A stretch of DNA of 64,000 bases from Desulfovibrio intestinalis (GTDB lineage: Bacteria; Desulfobacterota; Desulfovibrionia; Desulfovibrionales; Desulfovibrionaceae): NCBI RefSeq assembly GCF_014202345.1, contig NZ_JACHGO010000008.1, forward strand, positions 1 through 64,000. The letters are read 5' to 3'. Positions 1 to 7,664 of the stretch are shown here, piece after piece. Position 1 is the first letter of the stretch. Each line of letters opens with the position of its first letter. The notes beneath the pieces are model-generated. The model searched no databases. It was not told the DNA's origin and saw only the letters and a list, made by a program, of their open reading frames with translations. The position numbers and the translations under genes are program-made.

Positions 1-18
1 GGTGGTAATAGCTTTCAT
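1..18 (-). CDS. 5' end of an unidentified gene (window edge)
   Basis: Only six codons are inside the window, reading MKAITT on the minus strand from the ATG at 16-18. The start is believable because a perfect AGGAGG Shine-Dalgarno (plus-strand positions 27-32) lies 8 nt upstream. The product cannot be identified. The leader in front of it can fold so that the spacer and part of the ribosome-binding site are paired, so translation may be controlled. Confidence 0.6.
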
Positions 19-89
19 TGGGATGGCCTCCTGCAAAGGTTTTTAGGCTACCTTATGCATACCCGCTTCAGTCGGGCGGGGCCATCCCA
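19..89 (-). promoter_or_regulatory. Three-helix leader that can pair over the ribosome-binding site
   Basis: Read on the minus strand, TGGGATGGCC (80-89) is a perfect 10-bp match to GGCCATCCCA (19-28), which runs from the last two bases of the AGGAGG to the base before the ATG. Inside this closing stem sit two more hairpins: CCCG/CGGG at 62-76 and GCATAAGGT/ACCTTTGC at 33-58 with one bulge. The result would be a compact three-way junction ending on the start codon. I do not recognise a known riboswitch class. A riboswitch, a protein-bound leader or chance are all open. Confidence 0.45.
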
Positions 90-487
90 TCATTTAAACA
101 TTTTCACAGTTACATTGTTCCCAGCCTGTGCCGGGTCCACTCGGTAACCTGCCTGCCTTTATCCCCTGTTCTGTATTTGCTTGTCATATCCCGCCACTGC
201 CCACGCGAACGCAAACGGACGCAACAATATTGTTCTTTTATGCCGCCGCCCCATATCTGACTATTTTGGCCCTATCAGGGACTTTCAACACCGTGTACGG
301 GCAGCCGGACAAGGCATTTTCAACAATTCCCAGCTTTCTGGTCAATAAAGTTATTGTCATCATAAAATCTTGCTGGCAGTATTTGCCCCACGCCAGACTT
401 ATACGTTTATGACTACTGGGGCCGTTGCTGTGCAATGGTCCCAGCGCCGTCTGTCGTCTGTTATCAACCTGCGCCAAGAAGGAAAGC
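90..487. other. Non-coding stretch between divergent genes
   Basis: About 400 bases between the left-edge gene and the HPt gene. Short open frames on both strands have no ribosome-binding site or family resemblance. It presumably holds two divergent promoters, but no convincing -35/-10 pair stands out. Confidence 0.5.
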
Positions 488-826
488 ATGAGCGAGGAAT
501 TACTGGACTGGAAAGAAGCCATGACACGTGTGCTCAACAAACGTGACCTTTACGTCAATCTGTTGGGTAAGTTCATTGAGACGGAACGCGACACTCCCGA
601 CAGGGTGGCCGTAGCCTTGAAAAACGGCAATGCGGAAGAAGCCCGGCAGCTGGTGCACAGCACCAAGGGAGCCGCCGCCAACCTGGGGGCCAAGGCGCTG
701 GCCTCCGCTGCGCTGGAACTCGAAATGGCCATCAAGGCCGGGGCAGACACTGGCCGCGCCCTTAGCCATTTCAGCACCACCGTTATGGAAACTCTCGTGA
801 CCATGCACGCCTTTATGACCCAGTAG
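488..826 (+). CDS. Histidine phosphotransfer (HPt) domain protein
   Basis: A 112-residue single-domain protein. The segment HSTKGAAANLGA matches the HPt signature HxxKGxxxxLGA, so His57 is the likely phosphoacceptor and Lys60-Gly61 the conserved neighbours. HPt proteins relay phosphate between a hybrid sensor kinase and a response regulator in the cytoplasm. No kinase or regulator is adjacent, so its partners are unknown. I chose the ATG at 488, preceded by an AAGGAAAG site; a longer reading from 425 has no such signal. It is monocistronic and followed by a strong terminator. Confidence 0.8.
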   Translation: MSEELLDWKEAMTRVLNKRDLYVNLLGKFIETERDTPDRVAVALKNGNAEEARQLVHSTKGAAANLGAKALASAALELEMAIKAGADTGRALSHFSTTVMETLVTMHAFMTQ

Positions 827-850
827 TCCCGGCGAATTTCGGTACAAATA

Positions 851-887
851 AACCCGCCTCTGCTGTAATGGCAGAGGCGGGTTTTTG
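851..887 (+). terminator. Rho-independent terminator after the HPt gene
   Basis: A perfect 13-bp stem, AACCCGCCTCTGC (851-863) with GCAGAGGCGGGTT (871-883), a 7-nt loop and a T-run. The left arm begins with AA after an A-rich stretch, so it may also serve copA, which converges from the right. Confidence 0.9.
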
Positions 888-979
888 TTCGTCATGTATC
901 ATCCTGCGCAGGCTAACTTTGCAATGCGTTACCTTGCAAGGTTACGGCACTCGCGACGACACTGCCTACAAACGAAACA

Positions 980-3331
980 TCAGCTCTCAATCTTGAAAAA
1001 ACGCAATCTCAGGGCATTGGTCACCACTGAGACAGAGGACAGAGCCATAGCTGTACCCGCGATCATCGGCGAGAGCATGGGGCCGCCAAAAACGTGCAGC
1101 AGCCCTGCCGCCACGGGCAGGCCCAACACGTTGTAGCCAAAAGCCCAGAACAGGTTTTGCCGGATATTGCGCATGGTGGCCCGCGAAAGCGCAAGGGCAG
1201 TCAGCACGGCCTCCATGCCGCCACGCATAAGCACTATATCTCCAGCTTCGGCGCTCACATCCACGCCCGTGCCTACTGCCATGCCCACATTGGCCAAAGC
1301 CAGCGCCGGGGCGTCGTTAATACCGTCGCCCACCATGCCGACCACATGCCCCTGCTCCTGCAGGCGGCGCACATAGTCTGCCTTTTCGGCAGGCAAAAGG
1401 CCCGCGGCAACTTCATCCACACCCACCTTGGCCGCTACAGCCCTGGCAGTGCGTTCATTGTCGCCCGTGAGCATAACCACGCGCACGCCCATCTGCTGCA
1501 AGCGGGCCACCACAGAGGAAGATTCGGGCCGGATGGCGTCAGCCAGCGCCAGAATACCAGCAAGGCGAATTTCGTCGCCACTGCCAAGAGCCAGCAGCAA
1601 GGGAGTCTGCCCAGCCTCGGCCAGCACCGCCAGCTTGCCGGAGACGCTTTCAGAAATATCGAGCCCGTGTTCCTTCATGAAGGCACGGTTGCCCACGGCC
1701 ACATGCCGGCCCGTCTCAGCGCAAAAAACCTTTCCCTCTATGCCCATACCGGGAGCCACCACCACGTCTTCCACGCGGCAGGCGGGCAAATTGCGTTCCT
1801 GCCCGGCCTTGATAAGGGCCTGGGCCAGCGGATGCTCCGAGCGGGCTTCCAGGGCGGCAGCCAAAGCCAGTAAGCCGTTTTCATCCAGCCCGTTTGCTCC
1901 GTCCAGCATGGTGACACCAGTAAGCACGGGCTTGCCTGTGGTGAGGGTACCTGTCTTGTCCACGGCCAGAACATTGATGTGTCCGGCCTGTTCCAGCGCT
2001 GCCCCGTTTTTGATAAGCACGCCAAGCTGCGCGCCACGCCCGGTGCCAACCATAATGGACATGGGGGTCGCCAGACCCATAGCGCACGGGCAGGCCATGA
2101 CCAGCACGGCCACAAAGACGGTAAGCGGCGTTGTTATGGGTTCAGAGCTGAACACCAGCCAGGCCAGTGCCGCCAGCACGGCATAAAGCATCACCGCGGG
2201 CACGAAATAGTAGCTGACGCGGTCTGCCAGACGGGCAATGGGAGCCTTGCTGCCCTGTGCCTCACGCACCAGCCGGATGATACGCGCAAGACGCGTGTTG
2301 CGTCCCACGGCATCGGCACGCAATGTCAGCGATCCTTCGCCGTTGACGCTGCCCGCCACCAGCTTGTCGCCGGGGCCAACAGCGACGGGAATGGATTCTC
2401 CCGTCAGCAGCGAAAGGTCTACAGCGCTTTTGCCCGTCAGGATTTCACCGTCCACGGGTACGCGCCCGCCGGGCCGGAGCAGCAGATGGTCGCCTGTTTT
2501 CAAGGACGCCACCGTGACCTCCTGCGGCGGCAAAGCTTCGTTGGCCGGGTCAAGCCGCAGGGCTGTTTCTGGCGTGAGGCTCATGAGCGCGCCCATAGCG
2601 TCGCCAGCCTTACGCTTGGCTGTGGCTTCAAGAAATTGACCCAGTTCAATCATGGTCAGCAGCACTGCCGCCGACTCGTAGTACAGGTTCATGGCGCGCT
2701 CAACAGGGTTAACCCCCATAAGCCCAAGCACTGTGTTCACCAGACTGTAAATAAGAGCAGCGCCCGTGCCTACGGCCACCAGGCTGTCCATAGCCGGGGC
2801 CTTGCGCAGCAGCGCGCGAATGCCGTCCACATAAAAATGCCGCCCAAGCCAGACAATGGGCAGGCTCAGAAAAAGCTGCACCAGCATAAAGGTGCGCGGC
2901 GCGGCATGCGGGTCCATCCAGCTCGGCATGCTGAGGCCCATCATGTGGCCCATAGACACTATAAGCAAGGGCACGGCAAAACAGATCATGGGGATAAGGC
3001 GGCCCAGACGGTTGCGCGAATCCTTAAGAGCTTTGGCTTTGTTTTCCGCAAACTCGGTGGAGGCGTCATCGTCGGCAGATGGCGTGGCGCTGAAGCCCAG
3101 TGTGGCTACACGGTCCATTACCTCTTGCTGCACTTCTTCTTCCCGGCCAACGCTGGTCCAGACCTCAGCCTTGGCTGTGGCGAGATTAACGCTGATTTTT
3201 TCCACGCCTTCCATACGCCCCACCACACGCTCGATTCGCGACGAGCAAGCAGCGCAGTGCATACCCCCTATGTCAAATTTCAAGGGGCATGCTTCTGTAT
3301 TGGCAGATTTTTGCACAATAGGCTCGCTCAT
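980..3331 (-). CDS. copA: Cu(I)-exporting P1B-type ATPase CopA
   Basis: 783 residues. One N-terminal heavy-metal domain carries GMHCAAC (Cys26, Cys29). The core has the TGE loop (LLTGESIPV), the intramembrane CPC metal site (ACPCAMGLATP, near residue 410), the phosphorylation motif DKTGT (near 455) and GDGINDAPAL (near 665). The last helices hold YN and MxxSS patterns (GYNVLG, MALSS) typical of the Cu(I) subgroup. It exports cytoplasmic Cu(I) across the inner membrane at the cost of ATP. The start is preceded by a GGAGGAAG site. It diverges from copZ, and the 86-bp gap must hold both promoters. Confidence 0.95.
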   Translation of the reverse strand: MSEPIVQKSANTEACPLKFDIGGMHCAACSSRIERVVGRMEGVEKISVNLATAKAEVWTSVGREEEVQQEVMDRVATLGFSATPSADDDASTEFAENKAKALKDSRNRLGRLIPMICFAVPLLIVSMGHMMGLSMPSWMDPHAAPRTFMLVQLFLSLPIVWLGRHFYVDGIRALLRKAPAMDSLVAVGTGAALIYSLVNTVLGLMGVNPVERAMNLYYESAAVLLTMIELGQFLEATAKRKAGDAMGALMSLTPETALRLDPANEALPPQEVTVASLKTGDHLLLRPGGRVPVDGEILTGKSAVDLSLLTGESIPVAVGPGDKLVAGSVNGEGSLTLRADAVGRNTRLARIIRLVREAQGSKAPIARLADRVSYYFVPAVMLYAVLAALAWLVFSSEPITTPLTVFVAVLVMACPCAMGLATPMSIMVGTGRGAQLGVLIKNGAALEQAGHINVLAVDKTGTLTTGKPVLTGVTMLDGANGLDENGLLALAAALEARSEHPLAQALIKAGQERNLPACRVEDVVVAPGMGIEGKVFCAETGRHVAVGNRAFMKEHGLDISESVSGKLAVLAEAGQTPLLLALGSGDEIRLAGILALADAIRPESSSVVARLQQMGVRVVMLTGDNERTARAVAAKVGVDEVAAGLLPAEKADYVRRLQEQGHVVGMVGDGINDAPALALANVGMAVGTGVDVSAEAGDIVLMRGGMEAVLTALALSRATMRNIRQNLFWAFGYNVLGLPVAAGLLHVFGGPMLSPMIAGTAMALSSVSVVTNALRLRFFKIES

Positions 3332-3376
3332 ATCTTCCTCCAGCTTGTCATTTGCCTGGGCGGCGCGTAGACTTGC

Positions 3377-3387
3377 TTCACTGTGAA
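3377..3387. promoter_or_regulatory. Palindrome in the copA/copZ divergent promoter region
   Basis: TTCACTGTGAA is a perfect 11-bp palindrome in the 86-bp gap between the divergent copper genes. Divergent copper genes are commonly under one copper-responsive regulator, and this is the only symmetric site in the gap. It does not match the CueR or CopY operators I know, so the assignment is tentative. Confidence 0.3.
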
Positions 3388-3417
3388 ATTGAAAACGGTT
3401 TCCTCAAGGAGGATACG

Positions 3418-3615
3418 ATGAAAAGCCTGAAAGTCAATGGCATGCGTTGTGGGCACTGCAAAGGCGCAGTGGAAGAAGCCGCGGGCAAGATTCCCGGCGT
3501 GAAAAATCCTCTGGTGGATTTGGACGAAAAAGTTCTGCGCTACGAAGAAGACGGCCCGGTGGATATGGAAGCCCTGCGCACGGCCATCAGCAACATCGGC
3601 TTTGATCCCGAATAA
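3418..3615 (+). CDS. copZ: Heavy-metal-associated copper chaperone CopZ
   Basis: A 65-residue single HMA domain with the metal-binding motif GMRCGHC (Cys11, Cys14) and a typical beta-alpha-beta-beta-alpha-beta length. CopZ proteins carry Cu(I) in the cytoplasm and hand it to CopA. The start at 3418 follows AAGGAGGATACG. The divergent copA fits this role, and both are probably induced together by copper. A mercury or zinc binding role is less likely given the neighbour. Confidence 0.9.
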   Translation: MKSLKVNGMRCGHCKGAVEEAAGKIPGVKNPLVDLDEKVLRYEEDGPVDMEALRTAISNIGFDPE

Positions 3616-3662
3616 ACTGGCATGGGCCGGAGCAATTCCGGAACAGGCTTTTTGACCAGCGT

Positions 3663-3813
3663 CAGGGGCTGCCTCTAGATAAATGATTTTGCGCCGAGGG
3701 CAAGAAAAATGCCCTTTTTACTGAAGGAGTGTACTCGTTCAGTACATGCTGGAGTAAAAAAGGCATTTTGACGCAACCCGTTGAGCAAAAGAGTTATTTA
3801 GAGACAGCCCCTG
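3663..3813. repeat. Palindromic intergenic repeat, copy A
   Basis: A 151-bp near-complete palindrome. The ends are imperfect 20-bp inverted repeats, CAGGGGCTGCCTCTAGATAA (3663-3682) and the complement of 3794-3813, with 18 of 20 matching. Inner arms (AAAAATGCCCTTTTTACT against AGTAAAAAAGGCATTTT) continue the stem to a loop at about 3736-3740. It has no open frame, so it resembles a MITE or a mobile hairpin. It lies between copZ and the csd4-like gene and could terminate copZ transcription. Copy C at 55646-55776 shares its right end and inner segments. Confidence 0.75.
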
Positions 3814-3970
3814 GCTGTTCCGCAAGAAATCATACACGCCGCCCGTTCTTTTCCACACGGCAACCCCCTTGTATCTTGCCGTTTGTTCTCAAATGCCGTA
3901 GTGATGGAAACCAGTATTCCGCCTGCGGACGCGCCTTCCAAACACATTGCGCAGGCAAACCCACACTGCC

Positions 3971-5443
3971 ATGCAGCCATACAAACTATTGTTTCCATAC
4001 CGCCTCCGGTGCAGGACCAAGCTATCCGTGCGCAGCGGCTTTTCAGGCCTGTTCTTGTGCTGTGTCCTTTTTCTGCTGGCTGGCGCTGTTCACGCGCAGG
4101 ATGCTTTTCCGCTGGACTTCACGGTGATTCGCCTGGGTGAAGGACCACGAACTGTCCTGGTGGTGGGGGGCATACAGGGTGATGAGCCAGGGGGCTTTTC
4201 TGCGGCAACGCTGCTGAGCACCCATTATCAGATGGAAAACGGCAGCGTGTGGATAGTGCCCAATCTGAATTTTCCCAGCATTATCAAAAGATCGCGCGGC
4301 CTGCACGGCGATATGAACCGCAAATTTGCGCGTCTGGATGATAAAGATCCCGAATTTGCCACAGTGCGCCGCATTCAGGAACTCATAGACCATCCGCAGG
4401 TTGCCCTTGTACTCAATCTGCATGACGGCAGCGGCTACTACCGCCACAAATACGAAGACAAACTGCGCAACCCCGCCCGCTGGGGACAGTCGGTCATCAT
4501 CGACCAGACCGACCTGCCGGGAGTCTTTATGGGCGCGTTGGAAGCCGAGGCCGACAAAGCTGCTGCAACGGCCAACGAGGCCCTCATCCAGGCAGGACAC
4601 CGCCTGCATGTGCACAATACCAAGACAGCCGACGGCGATCACGAAATGGAAAGAAGCCTTTCCTTTTACGCTGTCCGCAAGGGCAAAGCGGCTTTTGGCC
4701 TTGAGGCCAGTAAAGAATTCTCCGTCGAACTGCGCGCCTATTATCACCTGCTGATGGTGGAGTCGTTTTTACGGCAGGCAGGAGTGGATTTCAGCCGTTC
4801 CTTTGCCCTTACTCCCGAAGGCGTTCGCGGCGCGCTGCAAGACAACCTTGCCGTATCCTTTGCCGACAACCGCGTATTTCTTCCACTGGAAGACGCGCGC
4901 CCGGCCATCAATTATCTGCCCCTGCCCAAGGGTGGTCCGGCCCAGGCCGTGCCCACCAAGCCCATTATGGCCGTGCTGCCCTGCGCCAAGGGTGGCGAGG
5001 GACAGTTTTGCGTCCACTATGGCAACCGCATGCTGACGCTTATCCGCCCGGAATGGCGCGAGGTGGATAACAGCCTGAGCGTCGTGCGCGCCCGCGTGGA
5101 CGGTGAAGACAGGCAAATACCTTTCGGACAGGTGGTATATGTTGGCGATTCGCTGCTGGTCGAACCTATTGAAGGATACAGGGTCAATGCCATAGGCTTT
5201 GACAACGGCAAACCTGACGAGGCTGGCGTAGACCTGCGCCTCAAGGACTTCATGCCGCGATTTTCTGTAGACAAACAAGGGAAAATGTTTCGAGTAGAAG
5301 TTTACCGGAACCAGCTTTTCAGCGGTATGTTTCTGGTTTATTTCGGTAAAGACAAACAGAACAGTCCCAACAGGCCGCGCATGGCCCGTAACGCGGGTTC
5401 GTTGCCCGACCGCCCTGGCCCGGAATCATCACTGGGTTTCTGA
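3971..5443 (+). CDS. csd4: Csd4-type M99 peptidoglycan DL-carboxypeptidase
   Basis: A secreted zinc peptidase expected to trim peptidoglycan tripeptides to dipeptides in the periplasm, the activity that shapes curved cells in Helicobacter and Campylobacter. The N-terminus has a hydrophobic segment ending GAVHA, a likely signal peptide. GGIQGDEPGG gives the unusual Gln ligand (Gln69) and Glu72, LNLHDGSG gives His151, and LEASKEFS gives Glu245. These sit at a constant offset of 23 from Gln46, Glu49, His128 and Glu222 of H. pylori Csd4 as I recall them. The start is uncertain: ATG 3971 is chosen, while ATG 3947, TTG 3989 and GTG 4028 are possible and none has a good ribosome-binding site. gpsA follows after 8 bp. 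Confidence 0.85.
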   Translation: MQPYKLLFPYRLRCRTKLSVRSGFSGLFLCCVLFLLAGAVHAQDAFPLDFTVIRLGEGPRTVLVVGGIQGDEPGGFSAATLLSTHYQMENGSVWIVPNLNFPSIIKRSRGLHGDMNRKFARLDDKDPEFATVRRIQELIDHPQVALVLNLHDGSGYYRHKYEDKLRNPARWGQSVIIDQTDLPGVFMGALEAEADKAAATANEALIQAGHRLHVHNTKTADGDHEMERSLSFYAVRKGKAAFGLEASKEFSVELRAYYHLLMVESFLRQAGVDFSRSFALTPEGVRGALQDNLAVSFADNRVFLPLEDARPAINYLPLPKGGPAQAVPTKPIMAVLPCAKGGEGQFCVHYGNRMLTLIRPEWREVDNSLSVVRARVDGEDRQIPFGQVVYVGDSLLVEPIEGYRVNAIGFDNGKPDEAGVDLRLKDFMPRFSVDKQGKMFRVEVYRNQLFSGMFLVYFGKDKQNSPNRPRMARNAGSLPDRPGPESSLGF

Positions 5444-5451
5444 GAACAAAC

Positions 5452-6450
5452 ATGTCTGAAAAAATTTCCATCTGTGTGGCTGGCGGCGGCAGCTGGGGTA
5501 CTGCCCTGGGACATCTTCTGGCGCGTGGCGGGCATCATGTCTGCCTGTGGATGCGCGATGCCGCCGTGGCCAAGGCCGTTAACGAAAGGCACGAAAACCC
5601 GCGCTACCTTCCCAATCTGCCTCTGGATGAGCGGCTCACCGCCACCACTGACCCGGCAGCGCTGGACCGTTCACTGGTGGTTCTGGCTGTGCCCTGCCAG
5701 CAGTTGCGCGGCTGGCTTACGGAACATGCCCGCCACTTTCAGCCCAGAGTCGTGCTGGTCAACGCAGCCAAGGGCATTGAAACCGGATCGCTGGCTACCT
5801 GCGCCGAAATGACCGCGCAGACGCTCGGGCATCTGAACCCGCGCTATGCGGTTTTGTCTGGCCCTTCCTTTGCGGCTGACGTTCTGCGCGACCTGCCCAC
5901 TGCCGTTGTTATGGCCGCCTACGACGAAGAACTGGGGCGGTATTTACGCGATATTTTTTCCGGCCCTGTCTTTCGTTGCTACTCCAGCACCGATGTTACA
6001 GGAGTGGAAATGGGTGGCGCACTTAAAAACGTCATGGCTATCGCTGCGGGCACCTGCGACGGGCTGGGCCTTGGCGCCAACAGCCGCGCGGCCCTCATAA
6101 CGCGGGGCCTGGCTGAAATGAGCCGCCTGGGCGTAGCGCGTAACGCGCAAGCGCACACTTTCATGGGGCTTTCCGGGTTGGGCGACCTGACCCTGACCTG
6201 CACCGACGACCTCTCCCGCAACCGCCAGGTGGGCTTGCGGCTTGGGCGCGGAGAAAAACTTGACCACATCACGCAAAGCCTCGGCATGGTGGCAGAAGGT
6301 GTAAAAACCACAGCCGCCATATATGACATGGCGCAAAAGCTCGGTGTGGATGCGCCCCTGACCAATGCCGTACACAGTATTCTGTATGAAAACCAAAGCC
6401 CGCAGGCCGCATTACGCGATCTGATGGGCAGAACGCTGCGCGAAGAATAA
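5452..6450 (+). CDS. gpsA: NAD(P)-dependent glycerol-3-phosphate dehydrogenase
   Basis: 332 residues. GGGSWGTALG near residue 11 is the dinucleotide-binding loop, and GGALKNVMAIAAG carries the catalytic Lys region. The enzyme reduces dihydroxyacetone phosphate to sn-glycerol 3-phosphate, the backbone for phospholipid synthesis, in the cytoplasm. Length and motifs are normal for the family. It is 8 bp behind the Csd4-like gene and is probably co-transcribed with it, an odd pairing functionally beyond both serving the envelope. Confidence 0.95.
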   Translation: MSEKISICVAGGGSWGTALGHLLARGGHHVCLWMRDAAVAKAVNERHENPRYLPNLPLDERLTATTDPAALDRSLVVLAVPCQQLRGWLTEHARHFQPRVVLVNAAKGIETGSLATCAEMTAQTLGHLNPRYAVLSGPSFAADVLRDLPTAVVMAAYDEELGRYLRDIFSGPVFRCYSSTDVTGVEMGGALKNVMAIAAGTCDGLGLGANSRAALITRGLAEMSRLGVARNAQAHTFMGLSGLGDLTLTCTDDLSRNRQVGLRLGRGEKLDHITQSLGMVAEGVKTTAAIYDMAQKLGVDAPLTNAVHSILYENQSPQAALRDLMGRTLREE

Positions 6451-7327
6451 ACGCTGACTGCAAAGCAAAATCCGTTGACTGTATTGCACGCTTTTCCCCG
6501 TGAATCGTCAGCGGCGCAATAGTGTACCAGTTTGCAGTATCAGTGTTAGTACAGATTGCCTCGCAAATGCTTTGCGTAAGAGGGGGAAACCCCTTTCACA
6601 AAAAAGAACCCGCCGCCACAATTCAAAAACTATATTTTTCATTTTATTTCATCATATTATGCGAATAAAACTGAAATAGCGCGAGCGGTTCAGAGTGGCT
6701 GCTTCTTCTGGCAGCAGTTCGTCATAAATGAAGCGCCGCTTTCTGGGCCCCTGTTGCCCCAAAGCTGATCTGCCGTACCGCCCCCCTGAAAAAGCCTGTT
6801 ACTCATGCTCTGCCCAGCGCAGGGATTCTTATAATGACAGTCCGGGCATATCATTAGCTGTGCAGGCAATGTTGAAATTCCGGGCAAACCATCCGCAATT
6901 TCAAGCGCCGGACAGCCTTCGCAGACGTTCAGAATGCCTGTATTCGCAACAGTAAAGGCGTTCTGCAACTGCCCCCCAGGATAAAACGTCCCTCATTGCT
7001 TCTCTTTTCCTCAAGACACGGGACAGGCGAACTGCGTATATTCCTGACAGAATCGTAACACCTTCCCTGCAATTTATTCAGGGAACGACGCGCACACCTT
7101 GAGCGTACACGCCGTGAGCAGACTCAAAATGAGCGCCTGATTCCGTTGGATAAATAAATCACATACTCATTTTGATACAAAAACGTGCAATCTGCAAAAA
7201 AATTTTTAGTAACACGATTTTTTTTATTTGCACTTTTTTCTGTTGCGCAAAAAAAGGGAACAAAGAATGACTATTTTTTTCTTGCCCCCCGAATTTTATT
7301 ATGACTAGTACATCAAACAGATATTGT

Positions 7328-7339
7328 TTGATTAATCAA
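7328..7339. promoter_or_regulatory. TTGATTAATCAA palindrome upstream of cooM
   Basis: A perfect 12-bp palindrome about 325 bp before cooM. Its half-site TTGAT resembles FNR-type sites, but the spacing (2 bp rather than 4) is wrong for FNR. It may be a regulator site for the operon. Confidence 0.3.
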
Positions 7340-7414
7340 CTAATTATGATGAACACTGGGTTGAGCAAACACCCAACACACAAACTGCATCAGCTTCAAC
7401 TACTGTCGAACTGC

Positions 7415-7430
7415 TGTGAATTATTACACA
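7415..7430. promoter_or_regulatory. CRP/FNR-like inverted repeat upstream of cooM
   Basis: TGTGAATTATTACACA has outer half-sites TGTG/CACA in the 16-bp layout of CRP-family operators (TGTGA-N6-TCACA) with one mismatch in the inner base of one arm. CooA, the CO sensor of coo operons, belongs to this family but prefers TGTCG-N6-CGACA. A lone TGTCG half-site is found at 7404-7408. The regulator is therefore undecided. Confidence 0.35.
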
Positions 7431-7505
7431 TACTGTAATTAGACACGCAAAACCAGCGCCACTTCTATGCAAATTGGCAAAAATCCCATATTTTCAGTGA
7501 AATAA

Positions 7506-7536
7506 TTGACACTTGCACTGAATAGCGAAGTACGAT
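7506..7536 (+). promoter_or_regulatory. Candidate promoter of the coo operon
   Basis: A perfect -35 hexamer TTGACA at 7506-7511 and TACGAT at 7531-7536, 19 bp apart, which is slightly long for a sigma-70 promoter. It is the best match upstream of cooM and leaves an untranslated leader of roughly 120 nt. Confidence 0.4.
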
Positions 7537-7664
7537 AAGGCTGTTAACACTCGTTTTACTATTTTTTTCACGATTTGGTATGGGTGTGATACCACTTCGC
7601 AAGAGGCGTAGCTGGGGCTAAGCACTGTGCTGGCCTGAAAGACCCGCAAACTACGGGGCGAATT

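Larger units (their letters stand above)
6451..7664. other. 1.2 kb intergenic region upstream of the coo operon
   Basis: The first part carries a short G4/C4 hairpin at 6581-6594, followed by a few T residues, that may end gpsA transcription. The part from about 7140 to 7620 is markedly AT-rich and holds the candidate control sites listed separately. A minus-strand frame around 6690-6968 with two CxxC pairs lacks a ribosome-binding site and any recognised relative, so I do not call it a gene. Confidence 0.6.

Noticed and set aside
980..3331. Mercury or zinc specificity for the P-type ATPase
   Set aside because: The CPC motif with the YN and MxxSS residues and the adjacent CopZ favour Cu(I).
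3663..3813. Complete insertion sequence
   Set aside because: The element has terminal inverted repeats but only 151 bp and no open frame, so at most it is a non-autonomous element.
6690..6968. Minus-strand 92-codon frame with CEGC and CPDC pairs in the gap before the coo operon
   Set aside because: No ribosome-binding site, no family resemblance beyond the Cys pairs, and composition unlike neighbouring genes; kept as non-coding.
7404..7420. CooA binding site upstream of cooM
   Set aside because: Only the TGTCG half is present; the matching CGACA half at the right spacing is missing, so I list it only as a half-site.
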